Shown: positions 28,037 to 36,942 of the stretch, in pieces | Layout of the letters: each line of letters opens with the position of its first letter | Position numbering within the stretch: the stretch's first letter is position 1 | Origin: Roseihalotalea indica | GTDB taxonomy: Bacteria; Bacteroidota; Bacteroidia; Cytophagales; Cyclobacteriaceae | NCBI RefSeq assembly: GCF_022458895.1 | Contig: NZ_JAINFL010000001.1 | Span: 1-64,000 of the forward strand | Length of the DNA: 64,000 bases | Reading direction: 5' to 3' | The notes under the pieces: generated by a model | What the model saw: the letters and a program-made list of their open reading frames with translations, nothing else | What the model was told of the DNA's origin: nothing | Database searches by the model: none | Translations under genes and position numbers: made by a program

Positions 28037-29315
28037 TCCCCTTATCAGTTAGCGGTGAGGGTTCATCTTTCAGGTAAGCAATAGGTTTATCTTCGGGGTT
28101 CCGGGGAATGGATAGGAACACCTCGTCGTTTTCATCCAGGCCTTCCGATACTACGGCCATATCATTACCTTTTGGCCCCAGTGCAATTTGCTGCCTCACA
28201 GTAGAGAGTCCATTTCGTTTAAAAACGTAGGTTAAAGAATCGCCCTGGCTGTGGATAGCCTCCAGGGGCACCAAAAGCACATTTTCTATAAAATTAGTGA
28301 CAATGGTGTTACTGGTGGTCATGGCCGGGCGTAAGGTGGTGTCACTCTCGTTAATTTCTACGGTGACTTCAAAAACCTTGGCATCTGAGTTGGGACGTTG
28401 CTCACCGATATTAGCTACCTGGCTTACTGTTCCGGTAAGGCGCTTTTCCGGAAAGGCGTCAAGGCCAATCTCAACTTCCTGCCCCGTGTTAATTCGGCTG
28501 ATGTCTACTTCATTTACGTATGTGCGGGAAATCATTGTAGTGAGGTCTGGCAGGGTAGCTACCAGTGGCCGCCATGCTTCAATTTGTGACCCTTTTGTTT
28601 TTTTCCGCCCATCCCAGTCACGAGCGTAGATTACCATGCCTTGCTCCGGAGCTTTGATAACCATTTCTTGGGCTAATTCTTCCAAAAAGTTTTTGTTTCG
28701 TTGGTCATCTTTTAGCTCAGCGGAAGCCTCAGCCATTTGCGAAACACTTTTTTCCTGCAATAAATGATACTCGTCTATACCCTGCTCCAGTGCCCGTTTT
28801 GCTTTTTCTAATGCCAGCTCGTTTTGCTTAATAGTCGCAGGAGGTTCAAATTGCGATTGCTCCAGCACCAAGTTTGCCTGTTGCACATCGTATTCAAGAT
28901 TTACAATTTTATCTCTTTGCGCTCTCAGTTCGATCGCTGTGTCAATCCGGGTTTGTTCGTACTGACTTAAGCTCTCTTCCAACTCAAGTTGTTCTTCCTG
29001 AATTCTGTCCATCAGCTCTGAGGCGTCTAGTTGGGCTACCCAATCGCCTTGCTTTACCACTGTGCCTTCGGGTATAATATTTTCTATCTTTACTGCCCAG
29101 AGCCGGGCTCGACGCAACCCATTGGGCCCCATCATTTGTACCGAATTTTTAGCTTCTAATTCGCCCGATACTGTCACGTCAATTTGTAGGTTATCACGCT
29201 TTACTTTGGTAGTGATATCTACCCCCTCTTCCGCACTTGTTTCGTTAAAGAAGAAAAAATAGCCTGCTACCAGCAGCGCTATAATGGCTAGTGGAATTCC
29301 AATTTTTTTAAACAT
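28029..29315 (-). CDS. macA: MacA-like periplasmic adaptor (HlyD family)
   Basis: A membrane-fusion protein of 428 residues linking permease and TolC. It has an N-terminal membrane anchor (about 5-24), a barrel-sandwich hybrid segment with GTVVKQGDWVAQLD near 83-96, and a long coiled-coil hairpin (about 98-215). Beta-barrel segments follow to about 400. It overlaps the permease gene by eight bases and lies 36 bases after the ATPase gene. Confidence 0.92.
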   Translation of the reverse strand: MFKKIGIPLAIIALLVAGYFFFFNETSAEEGVDITTKVKRDNLQIDVTVSGELEAKNSVQMMGPNGLRRARLWAVKIENIIPEGTVVKQGDWVAQLDASELMDRIQEEQLELEESLSQYEQTRIDTAIELRAQRDKIVNLEYDVQQANLVLEQSQFEPPATIKQNELALEKAKRALEQGIDEYHLLQEKSVSQMAEASAELKDDQRNKNFLEELAQEMVIKAPEQGMVIYARDWDGRKKTKGSQIEAWRPLVATLPDLTTMISRTYVNEVDISRINTGQEVEIGLDAFPEKRLTGTVSQVANIGEQRPNSDAKVFEVTVEINESDTTLRPAMTTSNTIVTNFIENVLLVPLEAIHSQGDSLTYVFKRNGLSTVRQQIALGPKGNDMAVVSEGLDENDEVFLSIPRNPEDKPIAYLKDEPSPLTDKGND

Positions 29316-29351
29316 ATGAGTGCTAGGGTTTGTACTAAAGCGACAAAAATT

Positions 29352-30074
29352 TTACAATACGGTTGGGTTAACCTGATTCCGGGTTATGTTCTGGTTGATT
29401 TCATCAGTCTCAATCAAACCGTCTTTTAGGCGAATGATCCGATGCGCATAGTGAGCAATATCGTCTTCGTGCGTCACCATTATAATAGTATTTCCCTGGT
29501 CGTGGAGGTCCTGAAACAAGTCCATTACGTCATAAGATGTTTTGGTGTCCAGGTTTCCGGTAGGTTCGTCGGCCAGGATAATACTCGGGTTATTGATAAG
29601 GGCCCGGGCGATGGCTACCCGTTGGCGTTGCCCTCCTGAGAGTTCATTGGGTTTGTGGTAGGCTCGGTCGCCTAATCCTACACTGTTTAGAACATCCATA
29701 GCTCTTTCGTGCCGATCGGCCTTACCAATGCCCGCGTAAATAAGTGGCAAAGCTACATTATCCAAGGCAGTGGAGCGGGGGAGGAGGTTAAATGTTTGGA
29801 AGACGAAACCAATTTCTTTATTGCGGATGGTGGCTAATTCCCCTTCAGAGAGGTCGCTGACATTATTATTATTCAGAATATAGGTGCCTGATGTAGGAGT
29901 ATCCAGACAGCCAACAATATTCATCAAGGTTGATTTTCCCGAACCTGATGGTCCCATAAAGGCCACATATTCACCTCGGTTAACATGAATGGATATATCC
30001 TTTAAGGCATGTACATTTTCCCCACCCATGCGGTAGGTTTTAGCAATGTGATGTGTCTCAATGATTGAGGCCAT
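29352..30074 (-). CDS. ABC transporter ATPase (MacB/LolD type)
   Basis: Powers the exporter encoded downstream. The 240-residue protein has Walker [10 protein letters not shown] (41-49), a Q-loop in [10 protein letters not shown], signature LSGGQ (145-149), Walker B ILADE (166-170) with catalytic Glu170, and the H-loop in VTHEDD. It belongs to the LolD/MacB/FtsE group. It is the first gene of the four-gene operon; the upstream 250 bases to the transporter gene are AT-rich and should hold the promoter. Confidence 0.95.
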   Translation of the reverse strand: MASIIETHHIAKTYRMGGENVHALKDISIHVNRGEYVAFMGPSGSGKSTLMNIVGCLDTPTSGTYILNNNNVSDLSEGELATIRNKEIGFVFQTFNLLPRSTALDNVALPLIYAGIGKADRHERAMDVLNSVGLGDRAYHKPNELSGGQRQRVAIARALINNPSIILADEPTGNLDTKTSYDVMDLFQDLHDQGNTIIMVTHEDDIAHYAHRIIRLKDGLIETDEINQNITRNQVNPTVL

Positions 30075-30327
30075 AATAGGTGAGGATCAGCAAAAATGTA
30101 ATGATAGCGACGTTTAAAAAAGCAATATAATTAAGTAACGTTCGTTAGCGCGCACTATTATATCTATGGATTAGGAAATTACTAATTTTTTGCCAACATG
30201 TAATTTTATTTTTTCTATAATTCGACGATCATACCCTATTATCCGACAGAATGCTTTTTCTATCCAACCATGATGTAGACTTTTTTTCAAATCCTTAGTG
30301 AAAGCTAAGGCACTCCTTTTATCCAGC

Positions 30328-31329
30328 TCAGACAAGCCTGGCTACAATAACCAGCGAAAGGCCCAACAGAAAACAAGCAAACATGGCATAAATCAGCCGC
30401 TGTACCCGAGGCGCTGCTCCGGCAAATTCTTTCCACACAAATACTCCCCAACCGGCGGCAATCATGGTAGCTCCCTGGCCTAGCCCATACGAAATAGCAA
30501 ACCCGGCCTGCTCGGATGCCAGCATACTCAATGACATTCCTACACACCAGATAGCTCCACCTAACATACCAATTAAATGTAAGCGGGCATTGCCCTGCGA
30601 AAAATAATCTTTATACGTAACAGAAGATCCTTTTAAGGGGCGGTACATAAAGAAAGTGTTCCACATAAAGTTAGATAAGAAAACCCCAATAGAAAACACA
30701 AAAACCGCTGAGTATGGGGTCATCAATCCGGCCTGGGGATACTCAAAGTCTGTGGCTACCGAGGCTGCTACAAACCGGAAAAAGAACCCCATCAACACTC
30801 CTGCTATTATAGATAACCACAATCCTTGAGAAGAGATTTTCCTTCCTCGTTCTTTTTGGCGATAGGCTAGAGCATCCAGCACAATAGCCATAGTCACTAA
30901 TAATATTCCCAGAAATAGTAGCCAGGGATTCCCTACCGGAACCGCCACGTAGTTCACAATCACTCCCAGCACTAAAGCCAGCCCAATACCCACTGGAAAA
31001 GCCACCGCCATACCCGCAATATCAATGGCTGCTACCAGCAGAAGGTTGGCGATATTGAACACTACTCCCCCCAGAAGGGCTGAACCTAGAGAAGAGCCGC
31101 TTGCCTGCTGCAAATCCTCCCAAAAACTTCTTCCTCCCTCACCACTACTTCCGATGGTGATTCCAAACAGTAAGGATAACAATACAATGCCTAAGGCGTA
31201 GTCCCAATAAAACAAAGGAAATGGCCACCGCTGGGTAGCCAGCTTCTGCGTATTGGCCCACGACCCCCAACAAAGCATGGTGATAAGCAATAGAATGACA
31301 GCGGTAGTATAAGATTGAACAATGAACAT
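30328..31329 (-). CDS. GRP-family sugar transporter
   Basis: A 333-residue polytopic membrane protein with about ten helices. The first has the family signature LCWGSWANTQKL, and later comes VGIGLALVLGVIVNY. It belongs to the glucose/ribose porter family within the drug/metabolite transporter superfamily (GlcU, RbsU). The start is 11 bases downstream of a secreted nucleoside hydrolase on the same transcript, so ribose or a nucleoside is the likely cargo; that is inference from context. No terminator stronger than a weak CCTTAG/CTAAGG hairpin lies after it. Confidence 0.85.
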   Translation of the reverse strand: MFIVQSYTTAVILLLITMLCWGSWANTQKLATQRWPFPLFYWDYALGIVLLSLLFGITIGSSGEGGRSFWEDLQQASGSSLGSALLGGVVFNIANLLLVAAIDIAGMAVAFPVGIGLALVLGVIVNYVAVPVGNPWLLFLGILLVTMAIVLDALAYRQKERGRKISSQGLWLSIIAGVLMGFFFRFVAASVATDFEYPQAGLMTPYSAVFVFSIGVFLSNFMWNTFFMYRPLKGSSVTYKDYFSQGNARLHLIGMLGGAIWCVGMSLSMLASEQAGFAISYGLGQGATMIAAGWGVFVWKEFAGAAPRVQRLIYAMFACFLLGLSLVIVARLV

Positions 31330-31340
31330 GTTTTCTGGGC

Positions 31341-32339
31341 TTATCGGCCTTTTGTGTTTTCACGTTCAATCTTCCTGAATAAATCTCCGAATACCCGGTC
31401 TCGGTTAAGGTGAGTGGCTACCCGATACAAAGGTCTTCGGTGATCAACGCTGTATGTTTGCTGGTCCGTCAGAATAGGCGTGGCTTGTAGTTCAGTCTGA
31501 AACCATCCCGGATTAATTACATAAGCCACTGCCGAAATATCCCAAATTACTTTTGACCACGCATATTCATCACTGTTATGTTCTTTGGGGTATTCTTCCA
31601 GTATCTCCAGTAAATAATCGCCAATTGCTCCTTTTCCTTTAAGATAAGTTTCTGCCTCTGGCAAGGTAATCAGCAGATGAGAACTCACCGGTTCGGTTGG
31701 AATTTGAATGAGCGGTACTCCTGAATCAAATAGAATCTGCGATGAAAGCATATCCTGTTGCAGATTAAACTCGCTGGCAAATGGCCAGTTTGGCCCCTTT
31801 CCCCCTAGCCAAACCACCACAATTTTTTCTACCAGCCGAGGCTCCATCAGCAACGCTGAAGCAACATTGGTAGGCGCCCCGACCGTTAGCACGTACAGAG
31901 GTTCATCTGATGACATGGCCCGTTCTATCAAATCTCGGGCAGCGTCGCTTTCCTGAGGTTGATCGTAACTGGATAGAAAAGCCTCTGACCCTCTATAAAC
32001 GAACCCTTCCGGAGAAGTACCCAGCCGATCCAGTAAACGAAGAATCTCCTCATAGCTTTTTTCCATGCCTTCCCCGGCACTCTTTGATCGGTTATTTAGA
32101 AACGGAGCGGCATAGATAGCCTCTACTTTCAGTTTTTCAGGTGATAGCAATGCGTAAACCACTGCAAACTGATCATCAATTTCATTATACGTATCGGTAT
32201 CCAGTACAACACGAATGGACCCCTCGGGTGGTTGCAGCCGAGCTAAACGTTGTTCGGTAGGTAAATCTGGAAACTGTTGAGCCAGGGCAGGGATGCACAA
32301 AAGCATCAGCCAGCTTAAAATGGTGAGTCGAGACATCAT
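31341..32339 (-). CDS. exported nucleoside hydrolase
   Basis: Cleaves the N-glycosidic bond of nucleosides to free base and ribose (inosine-uridine hydrolase family). The calcium-site motif is DTDTYNEIDDQFA, with Asp47, Asp49, Asp55 and Asp56. Residues 1-21 (MMSRLTILSWLMLLCIPALA) look like a signal peptide, so the enzyme should act in the periplasm; family members are usually cytoplasmic. It is the first gene of a pair with a sugar transporter 11 bases downstream. Base specificity cannot be read from the sequence. Confidence 0.9.
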   Translation of the reverse strand: MMSRLTILSWLMLLCIPALAQQFPDLPTEQRLARLQPPEGSIRVVLDTDTYNEIDDQFAVVYALLSPEKLKVEAIYAAPFLNNRSKSAGEGMEKSYEEILRLLDRLGTSPEGFVYRGSEAFLSSYDQPQESDAARDLIERAMSSDEPLYVLTVGAPTNVASALLMEPRLVEKIVVVWLGGKGPNWPFASEFNLQQDMLSSQILFDSGVPLIQIPTEPVSSHLLITLPEAETYLKGKGAIGDYLLEILEEYPKEHNSDEYAWSKVIWDISAVAYVINPGWFQTELQATPILTDQQTYSVDHRRPLYRVATHLNRDRVFGDLFRKIERENTKGR

Positions 32340-32381
32340 AAGGTTAGGTCGTGTATAGCTTGATTAATAAAACCAATATAC

Positions 32382-32408
32382 AAAAAAAGGGAAGATGCGC
32401 TCTTCCCT
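32382..32408 (-). terminator. terminator of the M23 peptidase gene
   Basis: An 8-bp stem (32388-32395 with 32401-32408, AGGGAAGA and its complement) and a five-base loop are followed on the minus strand by seven T. It separates the peptidase gene from the nucleoside hydrolase gene. Confidence 0.8.
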
Positions 32409-32436
32409 ATCTTTTATACCTATGATGAAGCTATTT

Positions 32437-33792
32437 TTAAAGACTTTGGTCGCCCAAATCTACCACGCGAACGTTAGACTTCGCATTAGCCAGAATAAAT
32501 TGCCGTTTAGGATATGACAACTGATTCAGATGATCCATCATACCCTCCATATATTCCTGGTACGTCTCTTTATGCTCGTCTTTGATGGGCTCTGACGATG
32601 GCATTTCAATAGAAAGGGCGTCTACCGCCTTACCATTTTTCCAGATGCGATAGTCCAGGTGAGGACCGGTAGAAATTCCCGTGCTTCCTACATATCCAAT
32701 CACATCTCCTTGCTGTACTTTCTTCCCCGGCTTAATGCCTTCTCCGTATTTAGATAGGTGCATATAGCCGGTTGTATAGGTACTATTATGCCGGATTTTA
32801 ACGAAGTGCCCGGCACCACCACTGTAATTGGCCTTAACGACTACACCATCGCCAACTGCTCGTACGGGTGTTCCTTTGGGAGCAGCATAGTCAATACCAT
32901 AATGCGGGCGTCGTACTTTTAAAACCGGATGCAGCCGGCTATGCGAAAAGCGCGAACTAATGCGTGAATAGTGCAATGGAGCTTTTAAGAAAGCTTTTCG
33001 TAAACTATTACCTCTTTCATCAAAATAGTCAGCTTTACCTTGTTGGTCATAATAAAAGGCATAATGACTTTCATCTTCCCGCTCAAAATGGGCAGCCAAC
33101 ACTCTTCCTATTCCCACCGGTTCACCCCGAATTTGTATTTCTTCGTAAATAATTTTAAACCGATCACCTTTTTGCACTTTAAACAAATCGAGCTGCCAGG
33201 CATAAATCTCCGCCATCACAGAAGCCAACTCTGTCATCGCATCTCCATCTTGCAAAGTCTGGTAGATTGAATAATCAATGATGCCCGTAAAATCTTTCAC
33301 CAATGTATCAATCTTGTGCTGACCTTTGTAAATATCTACCGAGTCGGTCAGATCAAACACGACATATTCTAAATTGGAAGGCTCATAAATAAAATATTGA
33401 GCGGTTGAGGCAGAGTCGTGGCTGCAAAGCAGGGTATAGTTTCGGTTTTCCCGTATTTTACGCACATCAAATATCTCCCGAGATCGTTTAGCTAGCCGAT
33501 CAATAGTACCATATGACACATTGTACTTACGTAAGATCTGTGAAAGAAATTGATTCGGCTGCACACTTGCTTCCACCACATTGAACGAATCTACCTCAAT
33601 ACCATACATGAGGGTAGGCTCCGGTTCTTCTTCCACCACTGATTCTATCACCGGCATAGCAGAAGCCGTATCTGCCACCGTAGATGCAGAGGGAGGAACT
33701 GCCAGTGTAGACATAAAATAATAAACTATCAAGACGCCTATTGTGGGAAACAATAGCGCCGAAACTCGCCGTAAGTACTTTTTGCTTTTCAA
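32437..33792 (-). CDS. M23 family peptidoglycan endopeptidase
   Basis: A zinc metallopeptidase that cuts peptide cross-links in peptidoglycan. The 451-residue protein has an N-terminal membrane anchor (about 11-30) and a central region with an OapA/LysM-like segment (about 72-110). The LytM domain spans about 290-395, with zinc ligands His297 and Asp301 (HYGID) and His378 (HLDYR), and His345 (MHLSKY) in the active site. The start is TTG with no upstream ATG before a stop; the next in-frame Met (27) would remove the membrane anchor. It is a single-gene unit. Confidence 0.92.
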   Translation of the reverse strand: MKSKKYLRRVSALLFPTIGVLIVYYFMSTLAVPPSASTVADTASAMPVIESVVEEEPEPTLMYGIEVDSFNVVEASVQPNQFLSQILRKYNVSYGTIDRLAKRSREIFDVRKIRENRNYTLLCSHDSASTAQYFIYEPSNLEYVVFDLTDSVDIYKGQHKIDTLVKDFTGIIDYSIYQTLQDGDAMTELASVMAEIYAWQLDLFKVQKGDRFKIIYEEIQIRGEPVGIGRVLAAHFEREDESHYAFYYDQQGKADYFDERGNSLRKAFLKAPLHYSRISSRFSHSRLHPVLKVRRPHYGIDYAAPKGTPVRAVGDGVVVKANYSGGAGHFVKIRHNSTYTTGYMHLSKYGEGIKPGKKVQQGDVIGYVGSTGISTGPHLDYRIWKNGKAVDALSIEMPSSEPIKDEHKETYQEYMEGMMDHLNQLSYPKRQFILANAKSNVRVVDLGDQSL

Positions 33793-34182
33793 CTTCTGTA
33801 AATATTACAATTAAAGATTAAAATTTTTACAGAGACACTGGGTGCTTGTTATCAAAATTATAATTTGTCGAGTAAAATACGACTACTCTTCACAATTATT
33901 TTCGAAACTTTTTCTATTCTCTAAAAACATATTCTTTTCAGATCACTTTTGTTTTCAAATCAAACTATATTTTTTTCTATTTCTATAGTTATTTAAAAGC
34001 ATTGAACGCTGGTTTCGATACTATTTTTACCGAAAAAGCACATGTCTATAAGGCAAAATTATTGTTTAAGCTTTTCTATCACAATTCTAATGAATTGTAT
34101 ATCAGTGATATTTGTTTAAACGAATATGCGATTTTCACACACCAAGAAGACTTCCTATATTTGACCAAACGAACAGCCTGTC
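33793..34182. other. AT-rich intergenic region between the M23 peptidase gene and sucA
   Basis: A divergent spacer of 390 bases. Apart from the sucA promoter at 34133-34163 it is strongly AT-rich, with many T-runs and no convincing gene. A 62-codon frame beginning with TTG at 34002 has an AT-driven composition and runs into the sucA start, so I do not count it as coding. Confidence 0.5.
34133..34163 (+). promoter_or_regulatory. sucA promoter
   Basis: TTTC (34133-34136) is followed after exactly 19 bases by TATATTTG (34156-34163), a perfect match to the Bacteroidota -7 consensus TAnnTTTG. The sucA ATG lies 19 bases further on, so the leader should be very short, leaving little room for regulation after initiation. 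Confidence 0.65.
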
Positions 34183-36924
34183 ATGGATAAATATTCCTAC
34201 ATTTCTAATGCACATGCCAGCTACATTGACGAACTCTACCAATCATATCAGAAAGACCCTGAATCGGTAGATGAAAGCTGGCAGAAATTTTTTGAAGGGT
34301 TTAACTTTTCGCTCGAGCGCTTTGGTAAAAATGGATCAAGCACCAACGGAGCAACTGCCACTACTGGCGAATCTATCACATCGCTTGAGATTAACGTTCG
34401 CAAACTGATCCGTAATTACCGCCGACGTGGTCATCTGGAATCAAAGACTAACCCGGTGCGTGAGCGCCGCGACCGTAAAGCTCAACTCGGTATAGAATTT
34501 TATAACCTGACCGAAAAGGAACTGGATACCACATTCCAGGCAGGAGAGGAGATTGGGATTGGCCCGGCCTCGCTGCGCAAGATTATTGACACCCTGCGTA
34601 AAGCCTACGTAGGGCCTATTGGGTTTGAATATACCTACATTCGCGACCGGGAAGCGGTAGAGTGGATGAAGCATAAAGCTGAAAAAGACCACCTTAGCTA
34701 CAACCCTTCTATTGAAGAAAAGAAGCGGATGCTGATGAAGTTGAATGAGGCGGTTGTCTTTGAGAACTTTCTGCATACCAAATATTTGGGTCAAAAACGC
34801 TTTTCTCTGGAAGGCGGCGAAACCACCATTGCGGCGCTGGATAGTATTATTAACCACGCGGCAGAATTTGGCGTGGTAGAGGTAGCCATTGGCATGGCAC
34901 ACCGGGGCCGTTTGAACGTGCTGGCCAACATTATGGGGAAAACCTATGAGCAAATTTTCAACGAATTTGAGGGCACGGCTGAACCGGACCTATCGCATGG
35001 TGATGGTGACGTAAAGTATCATTTGGGGTACTCTAGTGAAGTTAGCACTCCCAACAATAAGAAAGTTAACCTGAAACTGAGCCCAAATCCTTCTCACCTG
35101 GAGGCAGTAGACCCTGTAGTAGAAGGGTTTGTCCGCGCTAAGGCTGATCGCCAATATGAGCAGGATTATGATAAAATTCTGCCAATTCTGATTCATGGTG
35201 ATGCCGCTACTGCCGGGCAGGGTGTGGTTTATGAAGTGGCACAAATGTCTCAGCTAGAGGGCTACTATACAGGCGGAACCATCCATTTTATTATCAATAA
35301 CCAGGTAGGCTTTACCACTGACTTTGATGATGCTCGCTCCAGTGTATATTCTACGGATGTAGCCAAAGTCATTGATTCCCCGGTGTTTCACGTAAATGGG
35401 GATGACCCGGAAGCAGTATTGTTCTGCGTGAAAACGGCTGTCGAGTTTCGTCAGAAGTTTAACCGGGATGTGTTTGTAGACATGGTTTGCTACCGCCGTC
35501 ACGGGCATAATGAAAGCGACGAACCAAAATTCACTCAACCCTCCTTATATAATGTTATTTCAAAACACCCTAACCCTCGGGAGGTTTACAATAAAAAGCT
35601 GATTGAGCGAGGCGATGTAGATGCAGAACTTGCTGAAAACATGGACAAGGAGTTCCGCAACCTGTTGCAGGACCGTCTGACCATGGTAAAGCAAAACCCA
35701 CTTCCTTACTCATACCAGCCGGTAGAGCAGGAGTGGAGAGATCTGCGCCGTGCCACCGCCGAAGACTTTGACCAGTCGCCACAGACGGGCATCAGCCAGG
35801 AAGTGTTTGATCAGGTTGCGAAGGCTCTGACTACTTTGCCGGAAGGGTTCAAGCCTATCCGGCAGATTGAAAAGCAGTTTAAGCAGCGAAAGGATATTTT
35901 CTTTAAGAAGAAAGAGCTGAACTGGGCTGCTGCTGAATTATTGGCATACGGCTCTATTCTGGTAGAAGGAAAGATTGTCCGCCTTGCCGGGCAAGATACT
36001 CAACGAGGCACTTTTTCGCACCGCCATGCAGTAATTCACGATGCAGAGAATAATAAACCGTACAGCAACCTGGATCATATTACCGAAGATCAGGCTAAGT
36101 TTCATATTTATAACTCATTGCTATCTGAGTATGGTGCATTAGGCTTTGAGTTTGGCTATGCTATGGCTAACCCGAATGCCCTTGTTATCTGGGAAGCGCA
36201 ATTTGGAGATTTTGCTAACGGTGCCCAGGTAATGATCGACCAGTTTATTACCACATCTGAAACCAAATGGAGACGGATGAATGGTTTGGTCATGCTGCTA
36301 CCTCATGGGTACGAAGGGCAGGGCCCCGAGCACTCCAATGCCCGTCCCGAACGTTTTCTTCAGCTTAGTGCCGACTTAAATATCATTGTGGCTAACATTA
36401 CGGAGCCATCCAACTTCTTTCATGCCCTACGTCGGCAATTGGCCTGGTCTTATCGTAAGCCCTTAATTATCATGTCTCCCAAATCGCTCTTACGCCACCC
36501 GAAAGTAGTATCGCCCCTGAGCGAATTTACGGAAGGGTCGTTTCGCGAAGTGATTGACGATACGTATGCGAAGCCGGCCAAATCAGTAAAAAAAGTACTG
36601 CTTTGTTCAGGTAAAATTTATTACGATCTACTGGAACACCAGGAAAATAATAAACGTAAAGATGTGGCTATTGTCCGCCTGGAACAGCTTCATCCGTTTC
36701 CTGCAAAACAGGTAACCAAAATTTTAATGAAATACGGCAGTGCCAAGGTATACTGGGTGCAGGAAGAACCCGAGAACATGGGCTCGTGGGCTTACTTACT
36801 ACGTACCTACCGGCAAGCTGATATTGAACTTATTTCCCGAAAACCAGCAGCTTCACCCGCCACTGGCTATGGTAAACTGCATACCAAAGAACAAGAAGAA
36901 ATCGTTAACAAAGCGTTCGCTTAG
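34183..36924 (+). CDS. sucA: 2-oxoglutarate dehydrogenase E1 component
   Basis: The thiamine-diphosphate decarboxylase of the citric-acid-cycle complex that turns 2-oxoglutarate into succinyl-CoA. The 913-residue protein has the N-terminal E2-binding segment (YIDELYQSYQKDPESVDESW, near 15-34). It also has catalytic-domain motifs including MAHRGRLNVL, IHGDAATAGQG with His338, and GHNESDEP. The C-terminal transketolase-like domain has MSPKSLLRHP. Length is normal. It lies 18 bases before sucB, an operon. The third subunit, lpdA, is 6.5 kb further on. Confidence 0.97.
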   Translation: MDKYSYISNAHASYIDELYQSYQKDPESVDESWQKFFEGFNFSLERFGKNGSSTNGATATTGESITSLEINVRKLIRNYRRRGHLESKTNPVRERRDRKAQLGIEFYNLTEKELDTTFQAGEEIGIGPASLRKIIDTLRKAYVGPIGFEYTYIRDREAVEWMKHKAEKDHLSYNPSIEEKKRMLMKLNEAVVFENFLHTKYLGQKRFSLEGGETTIAALDSIINHAAEFGVVEVAIGMAHRGRLNVLANIMGKTYEQIFNEFEGTAEPDLSHGDGDVKYHLGYSSEVSTPNNKKVNLKLSPNPSHLEAVDPVVEGFVRAKADRQYEQDYDKILPILIHGDAATAGQGVVYEVAQMSQLEGYYTGGTIHFIINNQVGFTTDFDDARSSVYSTDVAKVIDSPVFHVNGDDPEAVLFCVKTAVEFRQKFNRDVFVDMVCYRRHGHNESDEPKFTQPSLYNVISKHPNPREVYNKKLIERGDVDAELAENMDKEFRNLLQDRLTMVKQNPLPYSYQPVEQEWRDLRRATAEDFDQSPQTGISQEVFDQVAKALTTLPEGFKPIRQIEKQFKQRKDIFFKKKELNWAAAELLAYGSILVEGKIVRLAGQDTQRGTFSHRHAVIHDAENNKPYSNLDHITEDQAKFHIYNSLLSEYGALGFEFGYAMANPNALVIWEAQFGDFANGAQVMIDQFITTSETKWRRMNGLVMLLPHGYEGQGPEHSNARPERFLQLSADLNIIVANITEPSNFFHALRRQLAWSYRKPLIIMSPKSLLRHPKVVSPLSEFTEGSFREVIDDTYAKPAKSVKKVLLCSGKIYYDLLEHQENNKRKDVAIVRLEQLHPFPAKQVTKILMKYGSAKVYWVQEEPENMGSWAYLLRTYRQADIELISRKPAASPATGYGKLHTKEQEEIVNKAFA

Positions 36925-36942
36925 AATTAATTAACATACGCT

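Noticed and set aside
30288..30315. CCTTAG/CTAAGG hairpin after the GRP transporter as a terminator
   Set aside because: The stem is only six bases and no T-run follows on the minus strand.
34002..34190. A 62-residue TTG-started frame upstream of sucA
   Set aside because: It is AT-driven, overlaps the sucA promoter and start, and has no recognisable features.
34441..34953. A 170-residue frame opposite sucA
   Set aside because: It is a shadow frame within the conserved E1 coding sequence.
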